From NCBI RefSeq assembly GCF_900604965.1, contig NZ_UWPD01000001.1:434001-498000 (forward strand): a stretch of 64,000 nucleotides of DNA, written 5' to 3'. The notes beneath the pieces were generated by a model. That model saw nothing but the letters and a program-made list of their open reading frames with translations. It did not search any database and was not told the origin of the DNA. Below, in pieces: positions 7,928 through 16,697 of the stretch. Made by a program: the position numbers and the translations under genes. This DNA is from Gordonibacter sp. Marseille-P4307. Its GTDB lineage: Bacteria; Actinomycetota; Coriobacteriia; Coriobacteriales; Eggerthellaceae. The stretch's first letter is position 1, and every line of letters begins with the position of its first letter.

Positions 7928-9259
7928 CTACTGACCTTCCTCACCCAAATCGTCAACGGAAACAGTCTCAAGCTCCACGCGAATCCTGTCGATGCGCAGC
8001 TTGTCCATAGCCATCACGGTGAAGCGCGCCCGCTTGCCGTGCCCCTCCACCGACACTTCGTCGCCCTCGGCAGGGATGCGGTCGAACAGCACCAACAGCA
8101 ACCCGCCCGCAGTCTCGCACTCGGACGCCTCTTCGGGCTCGAACCCCAACAGCTCCACGGTCTCGTCGATCGGCCTCAATCCGTCGATCACCACCGCGCC
8201 GTCCTCCAGCGTCTCGACGCGCCCGTCGTCCCCATGCCGATACTCGTCCTGCATCCTGCCGACGATCTGCTCCATGATGTCCGACATGGTAACGATGCCC
8301 GACGTGCCACCGTGCTCGTCAACCACCACCACGATCTTCCCGCTGCTCTGCTGAAGCATCTGCAGCAGCTTCGCCACGGGAATGCCCTCGGGAACCGCCT
8401 CGATGGGGCGAATCCGCATCTCTTCGAGCGGCATTCCCTTCGGTGCCGTGAACAGATCCTTCACGTGAATGAACCCAACGATGCGATCCTTATCCCCCCG
8501 GCACACCGGATAGCGCGTGTACTTGTAATTGCGCGCAAGCTGCATGTTCTCGGCCAACGAGTCCTCCAGGTCAAGGCATACCAAGTCGGTGCGCGGGGTC
8601 ATGATGGCCTCGGCGTCCTTCTCTCCGATATCGAACACGTTGTCCACGATGGCGTTGCGCTCCGGATCGATCAGGCCGCTTTCCGTCGACTCGTCGATCA
8701 GCAGCTTGATCTCTTCATCGGTATACACCTCGTGCTCGTCGGCCGCCTCGTGGCCCGCCAGGCGCATCACGAAATCGGTGAGGGAATTGAAGCACACCAT
8801 GATCGGGTACGTGACGGCGTAGAACACCTTGAGCACGGGAGCCGTCATCAGAGCGAACTTCTCGGTCGAATAGATGGCGAACGACTTGGGGATGAGCTCG
8901 CCCACCACCACGTGCAGCGACGTCATGATGATGTAGCCGATCGCGACCGCCGTTGGGGCCAGGGCAACCTGGGGCAGACCCAAAGCCTCGAACGCCGGGG
9001 TCATCAGATGCGCGAACGCGGGCTCGCCCAGCCAGCCCAGCGCCAAGGAAGCCAACGTGATGCCAAGCTGACATGCGGAAAGATACGCGTTCACATTCTC
9101 GGTGACCACTTTCGTGGCCTGTGCCCCGGGCTTTTTCTCCTGTACCGCGATATCGATCTGCGAGGGGCGGACGCGCACCATCGCGAACTCCGCAACAACG
9201 AAAAAGGCGTTCATCGCCAGAAACAACGCAACCAGAAACAAACTAAGCGGTAGCGGCAT
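7928..9259 (-). CDS. CNNM/CBS-domain membrane protein (hemolysin C/CorC family)
   Basis: A 443-aa membrane protein: an N-terminal CNNM (DUF21) transmembrane domain (residues 1-190, starting LSLFLVALFLAMNAFFVVAE), a pair of CBS domains (about 205-330; MTPRTDLVCLDL, VVVDEHGGTSGIVTMSDIME) and a CorC_HlyC domain at the C-terminus (about 345-430). The family is linked to magnesium and other divalent cation export; the old name hemolysin is historical. An AAGGAG lies 13 bases before the ATG. It is divergent from mscL across a 250-base gap. Length and motifs are normal. Confidence 0.92.
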   Translation of the reverse strand: MPLPLSLFLVALFLAMNAFFVVAEFAMVRVRPSQIDIAVQEKKPGAQATKVVTENVNAYLSACQLGITLASLALGWLGEPAFAHLMTPAFEALGLPQVALAPTAVAIGYIIMTSLHVVVGELIPKSFAIYSTEKFALMTAPVLKVFYAVTYPIMVCFNSLTDFVMRLAGHEAADEHEVYTDEEIKLLIDESTESGLIDPERNAIVDNVFDIGEKDAEAIMTPRTDLVCLDLEDSLAENMQLARNYKYTRYPVCRGDKDRIVGFIHVKDLFTAPKGMPLEEMRIRPIEAVPEGIPVAKLLQMLQQSSGKIVVVVDEHGGTSGIVTMSDIMEQIVGRMQDEYRHGDDGRVETLEDGAVVIDGLRPIDETVELLGFEPEEASECETAGGLLLVLFDRIPAEGDEVSVEGHGKRARFTVMAMDKLRIDRIRVELETVSVDDLGEEGQ

Positions 9260-9411
9260 AGGGTGCTTAACTCTCCTTGGAAGGGGTATCGATTCGGTTT
9301 CTCCATTATAAACAACCGCAGGTGGTCTGCGGTAATCACGAAAGCAACCGCTATCGGAAACAGACGGATCCCAATATGGACAACAAGATTATTTTCCGCA
9401 ATTAAATAGCG

Positions 9412-9471
9412 TATAGTGGATACAGGCGGCTTGCCACAAGATTCGCATGCGAGTTTTGAGGCAGGCCGCCT
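9412..9471 (+). promoter_or_regulatory. probable mscL promoter -10 and leader hairpin
   Basis: TATAGT at 9412-9417 is a good -10 with no clear -35. Just downstream, AGGCGGCTTGCC (9424-9435) pairs with GGCAGGCCGCCT (9460-9471), 12 pairs with one G-T wobble, and its loop holds the palindrome CGCATGCG. The hairpin would form at or near the 5' end of the mscL transcript, 40 bases before the start codon. Confidence 0.4.
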
Positions 9472-9513
9472 AACAACCTGGGAACACTCCCTCAAGACGA
9501 GAAAGGAACCTGC

Positions 9514-9939
9514 ATGAAAGATCTTCTTGCCGAGTTCAAAGAATTCATCATGCGCGGCAACGTTATGGAGCTCGCAGTCGGCATCATCATCGGCGGAGCC
9601 TTCACCGCGATCGTCGCATCGCTGACGAGCGACATCATCAACCCGCTCATCGTGCTGATCTCCGGCGGCGGCACCGAGGTGTCCGGCCTGACCATCCCCG
9701 TTCCCGGAACCGCAAAGGGCATCGACTTCGGCGCCTTCATCACCGCGATCATCAACTTCCTGATCATCGCTTTGGTCGTGTTCTTCCTGGTGAAGGTCGT
9801 CAACAAGGCTATGTCCATCGGTAAGAAGCCCGTTCAGGAAAAAGCAGCTCCCACCTGCCCCTTCTGCCTCGAAGAAGTCAAGGAGGGCGCCACGCGCTGC
9901 CCGCACTGCGCCGGCGAGTTCGAGCGTCCCGCTGCCTAG
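9514..9939 (+). CDS. mscL: large-conductance mechanosensitive channel with C-terminal zinc ribbon
   Basis: A 141-aa channel that opens under membrane tension to release solutes during hypo-osmotic shock. The N-terminal helix and TM1 (FIMRGNVMELAVGIIIGGAF) and TM2 (about residues 75-100, AFITAIINFLIIALVVFFLV) are canonical. In place of the usual cytoplasmic helical bundle, the C-terminus has two Cys knuckles, CPFC (about 113-116) and CPHC (about 128-131), forming a predicted zinc ribbon. The start follows AAAGGA. Single-gene unit with a terminator at 9997-10020. Confidence 0.95.
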   Translation: MKDLLAEFKEFIMRGNVMELAVGIIIGGAFTAIVASLTSDIINPLIVLISGGGTEVSGLTIPVPGTAKGIDFGAFITAIINFLIIALVVFFLVKVVNKAMSIGKKPVQEKAAPTCPFCLEEVKEGATRCPHCAGEFERPAA

Positions 9940-9996
9940 CGGTCGGCACTGCAACGCCTTTATGGACGGCGCCGCCAACCGGTCGCCATCATGCAG

Positions 9997-10020
9997 AAGG
10001 CCCCGCCGACGCGGGGCCTT
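9997..10020. terminator. hairpin between mscL and the ACT gene
   Basis: AAGGCCCCGC pairs with GCGGGGCCTT, with a four-base loop. It lies between convergent genes and may act in both directions: T-rich on the plus side only weakly (TTCCT), AAGG/CCTT ends on both. Confidence 0.65.
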
Positions 10021-10047
10021 CCTCGTATCGCGCGGCAGTCCTGCGCG

Positions 10048-10317
10048 CTAGATCTTGTACATGTACTGGAACACGTCCTCGCGCTGAAGCGTGATCTGCA
10101 CGCCCAGCTCGTCAGCCGTCTTCCCAAGGCGATCATGCACCGTGTTGAAATCGGCCACGGCCTCGTCCAGCGTAACCAGCATCGTCATCGAGAACATCTC
10201 GCCCAAGATGGTCTGGCTGATGTCGTTGATGTTCGCCCCGCAGTCGCCCAGCGTCGTTGAAACGGCGGCGACGATACCCGTGCGGTCCTTGCCCAAAACC
10301 GAAATTACGCACTTCAT
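10048..10317 (-). CDS. ACT domain protein (UPF0237 type)
   Basis: An 89-aa stand-alone ACT-domain protein, probably an amino-acid-responsive regulatory subunit. MKCVISVLGKDRTGIVAAVS and CGANINDISQTILGEMFSM match the family in full. The ATG at 10317 follows AAGGGAG; a start at 10332 is possible but has no site. In many bacteria this gene precedes a DUF711 gene; here it does not. It is the last gene of a minus-strand run starting near 16180. Confidence 0.88.
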   Translation of the reverse strand: MKCVISVLGKDRTGIVAAVSTTLGDCGANINDISQTILGEMFSMTMLVTLDEAVADFNTVHDRLGKTADELGVQITLQREDVFQYMYKI

Positions 10318-10422
10318 ACAGCTCCCTTTCAACGAATGCCAACGAAGACAAGTCTAGCGTGCAACCGCCGCCCCATACCGCGACAACGGCCAACAGGTAA
10401 AAACTAACGGGGTTTCGACGGG

Positions 10423-10992
10423 TTAATCGCGCCGCGCGAAGATAAGGTGCATCGCCTCGTTGCGCGTGGCCTGGTTCGTTTTGAACGCTCCGCGCACCGC
10501 GCTGGTGGTCGTGGACGAACCGGGCTTCTTCACCCCGCGCATGCTCATGCACATATGCTCGGCCTCGATCACCACGATGACGCCCCTCGGCCCCAGCTCT
10601 TCCACCAGCGTATCGGCAATTTGCGAGGTCAGACGCTCCTGCACCTGGGGACGACGCGCAAACACCTCTACCAGGCGAGCCAGCTTCGACAACCCGCAGA
10701 TCTTTCCTTCCGTCGAAGGAATGTAGGCAACGTGGGCCTTCCCGAAAAACGGGGCCAGATGATGCTCGCACATCGAGTAGAAGGGGATGTCCTTCACCAG
10801 AACCATCTCTTCGTGCCCCTCGTCGAACAGCGTCTCGAAATGCTCGCGGGGATCCTGCGTCAGACCCGCGAACACCTCCTGGTACATACGCGCAACGCGT
10901 TCGGGAGTTTTCCGCAAACCCTCGCGATCCGGGTCTTCGCCCACGCCTTCCAGAATCATCCGCACGCCGGTTTCGATCTTCTGCAAATCCAT
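10423..10992 (-). CDS. folE: GTP cyclohydrolase I
   Basis: A 189-aa enzyme converting GTP to 7,8-dihydroneopterin triphosphate, the first step of tetrahydrofolate synthesis. Zinc ligands are visible in MCEHHLAPF (Cys and His) and in EHMCMSMRG. The substrate-binding block [13 protein letters not shown] is intact. I start at ATG 10992 (AAGGA seven bases upstream) rather than the in-frame TTG at 10998. Its start lies 10 bases from the stop of the exonuclease gene, so they are likely co-transcribed. No other folate gene is in the window. Confidence 0.95.
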   Translation of the reverse strand: MDLQKIETGVRMILEGVGEDPDREGLRKTPERVARMYQEVFAGLTQDPREHFETLFDEGHEEMVLVKDIPFYSMCEHHLAPFFGKAHVAYIPSTEGKICGLSKLARLVEVFARRPQVQERLTSQIADTLVEELGPRGVIVVIEAEHMCMSMRGVKKPGSSTTTSAVRGAFKTNQATRNEAMHLIFARRD

Positions 10993-11001
10993 GCTCAATC
11001 C

Positions 11002-11793
11002 TTATTCAAACGAGATCTCGAGGGAGACGGGGCAGTGATCCGACCCGAACACCTCGCTGTGAATGGCAGCCGATTCCACTCGATCGGCCACCGAATTGCT
11101 CACCAGGAAATAGTCGATACGCCACCCTGCATTATTGGCGCGCGCGTTGAACCGGTAGCTCCACCACGAATACATGCCCTCGCGATCAGGGTACATCATC
11201 CTGAACGTATCGGTGAACCCGGAGTTTAGAAGCTCGGTGAACTTGCCGCGCTCCTCATCGGAGAATCCGGCGTTTCCGCGGTTGGACGACGGGTTCTTCA
11301 GGTCGATCTCGTTGTGGGCCACGTTGAAGTCGCCGCACATCACCACGGGTTTCGGCGAGGACGCCTCCGCCCCGTCGGGCATGATTCCCGACTCCAAGCC
11401 CTTGCAGAAATCGCGGAACGCGTCATCCCAGGCCATACGGTGGTCGATGCGGGCAAGGCCGTTCTGGGCGTTGGGCGTGTACACGTCGACGAACCAGAAC
11501 TCGGGAAACTCGCACGCCACGATGCGCCCCTCGGTGTCCAGCTGGGCAATGCCCAGCTCGTGCACAACCTGCAAGGGCTCGCGCTTCGAGAACACCGCCG
11601 TTCCCGAATACCCCTTCTTTTCCGCATAGCTCCAGTAATCGCAGTGGCAGGGCAGGTCGAGCTCGATCTGCCCTTCTTGGAGCTTGGTCTCTTGCAGGGC
11701 GAAGATATCGGCATCGAACTGGGCGAATATCTCGTCGAACCCCTTCTTGGCAACGGCACGCAGGCCGTTCACGTTCCACGACACGAAGCGCAT
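11002..11793 (-). CDS. xth: exodeoxyribonuclease III family AP endonuclease
   Basis: A 263-aa member of the exonuclease-endonuclease-phosphatase fold that cuts at abasic sites and trims 3' ends in base excision repair. Motifs are complete: MRFVSWNVNGLR at the start (metal-binding Asn), LQETKLQ (Glu), CGDFNVAH (Asp, Asn) and GSDHCPV (Asp, His) near the C-terminus. The start at ATG 11793 follows GGAAGGG. Length is normal. It sits upstream of folE in the same orientation. Confidence 0.94.
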   Translation of the reverse strand: MRFVSWNVNGLRAVAKKGFDEIFAQFDADIFALQETKLQEGQIELDLPCHCDYWSYAEKKGYSGTAVFSKREPLQVVHELGIAQLDTEGRIVACEFPEFWFVDVYTPNAQNGLARIDHRMAWDDAFRDFCKGLESGIMPDGAEASSPKPVVMCGDFNVAHNEIDLKNPSSNRGNAGFSDEERGKFTELLNSGFTDTFRMMYPDREGMYSWWSYRFNARANNAGWRIDYFLVSNSVADRVESAAIHSEVFGSDHCPVSLEISFE

Positions 11794-11880
11794 GGGCTTC
11801 CCTTCCATCTGATAGCCTTCGGCTGCACCCGATGATCGCGGCCCATCGAACCCAGACCCCGAAACGCAGCGGCTGATCGC

Positions 11881-12351
11881 TTATTTATGGTACGGCTCGC
11901 CGCGCGAAATGCGCTGAGCCCGATACAGTTGCTCGAGAAGCACCACGCGCGCCAGGTTATGCGGCAACGTGATGGGTCCGAACGACAGCGTCTCGTTCGC
12001 ACGCGCGCGCACTTCGGCGCTCACCCCGCACGATCCACCGATCACAAAGGATATATCGCTTGCACCCGAAAGGGCGAGCGCATCGAGCCTTTCCGAAAAA
12101 GATTCGCTTGACCGCTGCTTTCCGTCGATGGCCAGAAGCACCACGTGCGTGCGCTGTCCCAGGGCCGCGCAGATGGCCGCGCCCTCCCGCGAAACCGCCT
12201 CGGCTTCGCCGCCCGCCTTGCGCGGGTCGATATCAGACAGCTCGACCACCGACGTTTTGGCGTAAGGCTGCAGGCGTTTAAGGTACTCGTCGCACGCAGC
12301 AGCCCAGAAGCGCTCTTTCAGCCTTCCCACGGCGATTACGGTAAAGCGCAT
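11881..12351 (-). CDS. rlmH: 23S rRNA pseudouridine(1915)-N3-methyltransferase RlmH
   Basis: A 156-aa SPOUT-class methyltransferase that modifies pseudouridine 1915 in helix 69 of 23S rRNA. MRFTVIAVGRLKE at the start, the trefoil-knot segment FVIGGSCGVS, the block LPHNLARVVLLEQLYRAQRI and the terminal GEPYHK are all family signatures. The start at ATG 12351 follows AAAGG. The gene begins 2 bases after the stop of the LCP gene, suggesting one transcript. Confidence 0.95.
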   Translation of the reverse strand: MRFTVIAVGRLKERFWAAACDEYLKRLQPYAKTSVVELSDIDPRKAGGEAEAVSREGAAICAALGQRTHVVLLAIDGKQRSSESFSERLDALALSGASDISFVIGGSCGVSAEVRARANETLSFGPITLPHNLARVVLLEQLYRAQRISRGEPYHK

Positions 12352-12353
12352 GG

Positions 12354-13940
12354 CTAGGAAGCCTTTCCCGACGATTCCGCATCGGAAAGCGCCGCCCAAT
12401 CGGACCCCAGAACCACCAGGAAGTCGGAGGAGAGAATGTAGTTGCCGTCGTTCATCATGGCGGTTCCCGCGCCAAGCGCTCCGGCTATCTGCTCGGCCTC
12501 GTACTTGTTGGTTGCGCTGTTGTACACAATGACGGTTTTGCCGTAATCGAAGCTTTCGGCGTTGCCGGTGGAAACGTTTGTGAATCCGGCCTCTTTAAGC
12601 TTCGTTGCGGCCTTGTCACCCAACCCCGCGACACCGCACCCGTTCCTCACCGAAACCGAGGCGCTTTTCTGCGCGGCGGTAAGCTCTTCACCCGTGGTGG
12701 CGATCACCGTACCGGACGTCTCGTCCACGATCGCCTCGCTCGAAGGCGGCTCGCCGTTGTTCATACGCGCGATCATGGCCTTCCACTCGGCCTCGTTCGT
12801 GTAGGTATACCATCCCCCATCGACATATTTGGAAGTCACCGGCTCCATAGCCGTATAGATGTCGGTCTGGGGGTCAAGCCCCCGCATCGTCTGAGCCAGC
12901 CCGATGATGTCCGTCACGTTCAGATCGGTGGTCACGTGCTTGCTGAGCGCCGATACGGTAGAGGCGATGGTGGCCGGATCGGACGACAGCATCTTCTTCG
13001 CAATGGCGGACAGCACCAGGCGCTGGTTGGCGGCGCGCATCGAGTCGGGATCGGCGTAGTCGCCGTACGTGTTGCGCGAGCGACACAGGATAAGGGCCTG
13101 ATCGCCGCTGAGCGTCTGAAGGCCCGCGTCCAGGTGGCCGCCCGCGTCGGAATCGTTGATCTCGACGGGAACCTCCACCTCGATGCCGCCCAGCGCATCG
13201 ACGATTTCCTTGAATCCGTCGAAGTTTATCTCGGCATAGTGGTTGATATCGACGCCCGCCATCTTCGACACGGTCTTGACGCTAAGCGCGGGGCCCCCGA
13301 ACGCATGGGCGGCGTTCAGCTTCTGCTGTCCGTGTTCACCCAGATCAACAAGGGTGTCGCGATGGATGGACACCATGGCCACCTTCTTGTTCACCGGATC
13401 GATCCGAGCCAGCATGATGCTATCGGTGCGGAACGTCCCGCCGAAATACTCGTCGTTGTCGCGCTCGGCGCTTTCGTCGGTGCCCATCAGCAGCACGTAG
13501 AAGGGTTTTTTCGCCATGTCGGTTTTCACCAGAACGTTATCAAGCGATCCCCCCAGATACCCGTGCAGGTTGCCGTTAAGGTACCAGTTCGCGGCAAGGG
13601 CCAGCCCCGCTCCCGCCGCCAAAACCACCGCAAGTGCGATGCCGGCGATGCGCAGCTTTCCGCCCCGACGCTTCTTCCCGGGAGCCGTCGCATCGCCCCG
13701 GCGCTCGTAGTTCTCGCGACCGTAACTGCTTTTGGTGCGAGCTGCGCGGTTGTCGTCGGGAATCGGCACGCGCGACTTTCGGGCCAAGCGAGCCGCCGAC
13801 CGAGAGCCGCGAGGGCGTTGCGGCTCGATGTCGGAAAACCCGTCGCCCACGCCTTCCTCGTAACGAGGATCGTATCCGTTCTCTCCGTATTCGGGCTCGA
13901 TTCCGCCGTTTCTTCGAGCCCAGTCGTCCCAAGCCGCCAT
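12354..13940 (-). CDS. LytR-CpsA-Psr (LCP) family protein with LytR_C domain
   Basis: A 528-aa membrane-anchored enzyme of the LCP family, which transfers polyprenyl-linked glycopolymers to peptidoglycan. Order of parts: a charged cytoplasmic N-terminus (residues 1-92), one membrane helix (about 95-117, IAGIALAVVLAAGAGLALAA), the LCP catalytic domain (about 150-330; MGTDESAERDNDEYFGGTFR, DSIMLARIDP, HRDTLVDLG) and a C-terminal LytR_C domain (about 420-510). The key Arg/Asp residues that bind the pyrophosphate are visible. The start follows AGGAGATG. It is next to the MurT-GatD fusion, so this block is a cell-wall cluster. Confidence 0.92.
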   Translation of the reverse strand: MAAWDDWARRNGGIEPEYGENGYDPRYEEGVGDGFSDIEPQRPRGSRSAARLARKSRVPIPDDNRAARTKSSYGRENYERRGDATAPGKKRRGGKLRIAGIALAVVLAAGAGLALAANWYLNGNLHGYLGGSLDNVLVKTDMAKKPFYVLLMGTDESAERDNDEYFGGTFRTDSIMLARIDPVNKKVAMVSIHRDTLVDLGEHGQQKLNAAHAFGGPALSVKTVSKMAGVDINHYAEINFDGFKEIVDALGGIEVEVPVEINDSDAGGHLDAGLQTLSGDQALILCRSRNTYGDYADPDSMRAANQRLVLSAIAKKMLSSDPATIASTVSALSKHVTTDLNVTDIIGLAQTMRGLDPQTDIYTAMEPVTSKYVDGGWYTYTNEAEWKAMIARMNNGEPPSSEAIVDETSGTVIATTGEELTAAQKSASVSVRNGCGVAGLGDKAATKLKEAGFTNVSTGNAESFDYGKTVIVYNSATNKYEAEQIAGALGAGTAMMNDGNYILSSDFLVVLGSDWAALSDAESSGKAS

Positions 13941-14008
13941 GCGCCATCTCCTATCGTGCGTTTATCGTTCGCTTCAATGGCCCTCTACGTTCTCGAGACG
14001 CCGAAACG

Positions 14009-16180
14009 CTAAAGCGCGCCCAGGCGCCTCCGCATGAATTCGTTCGCCGCAAGCTCGGCCGCATCGTCGATCCGATCCAGCCGCACTTCCTCCGTGTTGT
14101 CGAGGCGGGCCCGGCGTTCGTATGCTCGGCGCAGAAGCTCGTCGGCCACCTCGGGGTTCTTAGACAGAAGCGGACCGTGCAGATACGTGCCCAGCATGTT
14201 GCGATACACTGCGCCGTCAGCGTGATCGGCATCGTTGTTTCCCCTGCCCACCTGAGCGCGCACCGTCCCGAACGGATCGAGGCCCGAAGCGAGGTACGTG
14301 CGGCCCGCATGGTTCTCGTACCCCACCACAGGCGTGCTGGACCAGGCGGTATCCAGAACCACGTCGCCGATCAGACGGTTGCGGGACCCCCCTTCGGCCC
14401 GCCTCGTCTGGGCATCGAACAACCCCAAACCCGGCACGGATTCGTCCCCCATCAGCCACAGCGATCCTGCGATCTGGTACCCCCCGCAAATGGCAAGCGC
14501 AACGCCGCCGTCTTCGACGTATGCGGACAGGTCGTCGCGCATAGCAAGAAGCCCATCTGAGGCCAGGCGCTGCTCGCGGTCGGGGCCACCCCCCAGAAAC
14601 ACGATGTCCACCTGCGAGAAGTCCAAATCGTCCGCGCATTCCACGCGCACGACGCTTACGGGAAGCCCCCGGCGCCGCAGGCGCCAAGCAAGAACGGTCA
14701 CATTGCCGCCGTCTCCGTACAGGTTCAGCAGATCGGGAAACATGTGCGCGATAACCAGCGGACGGACCCCTTCGCGAACGTCGGGGGCCGGGCTTTGCTC
14801 CAGCCGGGGTTGAGGCGGGTGCTGCTGCGCGATCTGGTCGAGCGAACAGTCCGACCGAGCAATTCGATCGAGGTCGGCCTTCACCGCGGGAAGCGCCGTA
14901 TAGTTCGCTATAAGGTAAACGCGCGCGTCAGGGCACTCCGACGCCGCAAGGGAAAGAACCTCGCTTGCGCTTTCCACCAGGCGCGATTGAACGCCCGCGT
15001 ACTTCAGCCGCACCTGCATGTCGTGCTTGCGGGCGCCGCCGGCACATGCAACCAAGCCCTCGATCTGGGAAAGCTCTTGGAAATCGATATCCCACAGCCA
15101 CGAAACGTCTTTTCCGTCGGCCTCTTTGTCGTTGATGAAGAACGCAACGACTTTCCTTCCCTCTCCCTGGGTGATCAGCTTGAGGTTCTGATTGAATCCC
15201 GTTGGATTCTTGGCCAAATTCAGCAAGATCGGCATACCGGCGATGTCGTATGACTGCAAGCGGCCGTTCTTCGGATCGAACGCCTCGATGGCTTCGCCGA
15301 GAACTCCCGCCGAGACGCCCAGAGCCTGGGCGGCAACGTATACCGCAAGCAGGTTGTACACCATGTACACGCCGCTGAACGGAGCCGCAATGCGATCGAG
15401 CGCGCACGTTCCCTGAACGTCGAACGACAACCCTGCCTCGTCAAGCGCCACACGCTGGGCCGCATAGTCCAGATGCGCACGCGAGAAGCCGCATTTCGGG
15501 CAGCGATAGCTTCCCAGCTGGCCGTACTGGCGGTAGTCGTACTCCACAAGCGACGAGCACCGCTGGCAGATATGCGCATCGGCCACGGTGTTCTGGTCGA
15601 GCCCCATATCCTGGCCGATTCCGAACGCCACCGTCTTGTTGGGACAGCGATCGGCAATGGCCTGGCACAGCGGGTCGTCGGCGTTGTAGATAAGAACGGT
15701 GTCGGGAGATTTCTCCAGCGCTGCAACGATACTGTTCTGGATATGGTCGATCTCGCCCACGCGATCCAGCTGATCGCGGAACAGATTCAGCAGCAGCACG
15801 TAGTTCGACTGCAGAAACGGCAGAATCTTGGACAGCCACAGCTCGTCGGTTTCGAACACGCCCCAATTGGCGGATTTCACGTGAAGCAGCGCGGTGGCAA
15901 CCCCCGAGTCAAGATTCGCCCCCGTTCGGTTGCACACCACCTCCATACCGGCGCGCTCGGCGGCATCGGCAAGCAAATTCGTGCAGGTGGTTTTCCCATT
16001 CGTCCCCACAACCAGAATCGATCCCGCCGTCAGGCGCGGGCGAAGGTGCGCAAGAAGCGCAGAATCGGCGTAAAGGGCGATCTTTCCGGGAAAGTTCGCT
16101 GCGGGACGTCGAAACACGTTCTTCAATCCCCAGGTAGATAAAGCACTAAGGGCGCGGGCGCCGACAAATCGCAAGCCCAT
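14009..16180 (-). CDS. MurT-GatD fusion: lipid II isoglutaminyl synthase
   Basis: One 723-aa polypeptide with both subunits of the enzyme that amidates D-Glu to D-isoglutamine in lipid II. Residues about 1-455 are MurT: a Mur ligase core with P-loop VGTNGKTTCTN, a four-Cys ribbon (CQRCSSLVEYDY...CPKCGF, about 210-235) and a MurT C-terminal domain. After a linker of about 30 residues comes GatD (about 490-723), a class I glutamine amidotransferase with nucleophile Cys in LAICGGYQIAG and His in YLHGPLLSKNP. In Staphylococcus and Streptococcus the subunits are separate. The start at 16180 has GGAGG upstream. There is no break in the frame, so I take it as a true fusion. Confidence 0.93.
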   Translation of the reverse strand: MGLRFVGARALSALSTWGLKNVFRRPAANFPGKIALYADSALLAHLRPRLTAGSILVVGTNGKTTCTNLLADAAERAGMEVVCNRTGANLDSGVATALLHVKSANWGVFETDELWLSKILPFLQSNYVLLLNLFRDQLDRVGEIDHIQNSIVAALEKSPDTVLIYNADDPLCQAIADRCPNKTVAFGIGQDMGLDQNTVADAHICQRCSSLVEYDYRQYGQLGSYRCPKCGFSRAHLDYAAQRVALDEAGLSFDVQGTCALDRIAAPFSGVYMVYNLLAVYVAAQALGVSAGVLGEAIEAFDPKNGRLQSYDIAGMPILLNLAKNPTGFNQNLKLITQGEGRKVVAFFINDKEADGKDVSWLWDIDFQELSQIEGLVACAGGARKHDMQVRLKYAGVQSRLVESASEVLSLAASECPDARVYLIANYTALPAVKADLDRIARSDCSLDQIAQQHPPQPRLEQSPAPDVREGVRPLVIAHMFPDLLNLYGDGGNVTVLAWRLRRRGLPVSVVRVECADDLDFSQVDIVFLGGGPDREQRLASDGLLAMRDDLSAYVEDGGVALAICGGYQIAGSLWLMGDESVPGLGLFDAQTRRAEGGSRNRLIGDVVLDTAWSSTPVVGYENHAGRTYLASGLDPFGTVRAQVGRGNNDADHADGAVYRNMLGTYLHGPLLSKNPEVADELLRRAYERRARLDNTEEVRLDRIDDAAELAANEFMRRRLGAL

Positions 16181-16490
16181 CCGTTCCTCCGTTTTGATTG
16201 CTTCGTTTCCGACCGAAATCCAGGCCGGGTGGTGCAGTGCCGTCAATTATACGGGAACGAGGGTCGACATGAGAAAACGAAGCACTATATACAGAAGCGG
16301 GAAGATGCCCCCCGATACCCCCCCGAAGGCAGACACTACATAACGTTGCGATAACGGGAACATCCCGACATGGTAAAGATCCCGCAATTTCATAGCACAC
16401 AATAGAAAAACGTGAGAGAGTGTAGCCATCGCAAAGGAAGCAGGGCGAACCTCTTCCTAAGCGGATTGACAACCTCCTCTTTTGTTGACA
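16181..16490. other. non-coding gap upstream of murT-gatD
   Basis: No convincing gene. A short minus-strand frame (16247-16429) has hydrophobic content but no ribosome site. Two TTGACA hexamers (16466-16471 and 16485-16490) occur near the right end without matching -10 boxes. Confidence 0.4.
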
Positions 16491-16602
16491 CGGCGAGCAG
16501 GTCCTCCTTCCCCTCCTACCCTGCTCGCACCCAGGGCACCCCCTTTGCCCGAACAAGCTACGGCCCGCAGAACCCCCTTTCTCTGCGGGCCGTCTCGTTT
16601 CT
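16491..16602 (+). ncRNA. candidate C-rich-loop small RNA (three hairpins)
   Basis: Three hairpins follow each other. Hairpin 1 pairs GCGAGCAGG (16493-16501) with CCTGCTCGC (16520-16528); its 18-base loop contains TCCTCC and CCCTCC. Hairpin 2 pairs GGGCA with TGCCC (16534-16550) with loop CCCCCTT. Hairpin 3 pairs ACGGCCCGCAGA with TCTGCGGGCCGT (16560-16593) around an ACCCCCTTTC loop and is followed by CTCGTTTC, a weak terminator. C-rich loops that can pair with Shine-Dalgarno sequences are a hallmark of several small RNAs of Gram-positive bacteria. No clear promoter is seen, so this may instead be only a terminator region. Confidence 0.35.
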
Positions 16603-16640
16603 AGCCCCCGCTACGCACCGCACCCGAAAGCGACGATGCC

Positions 16641-16669
16641 TTGCAGGTTGCCAGGCGGTTGGGTATACT
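16641..16669 (+). promoter_or_regulatory. promoter of tRNA-Thr
   Basis: TTGCAG (16641-16646), a 17-base spacer, then TATACT (16664-16669), 28 bases before the tRNA. Confidence 0.75.
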
Positions 16670-16697
16670 GCATTCCTGCACTCGGAAGAGCGCATGC

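Noticed and set aside
7790-9253. Long plus-strand frame opposite the CNNM/CBS gene
   Set aside because: It is the antisense shadow of a well-supported gene in GC-rich DNA; content is His/Arg/Leu-rich with no motif or ribosome site.
16466-16490. Two TTGACA boxes as promoters for the candidate small RNA
   Set aside because: Neither has a -10 box at 16-18 bases on the plus strand.
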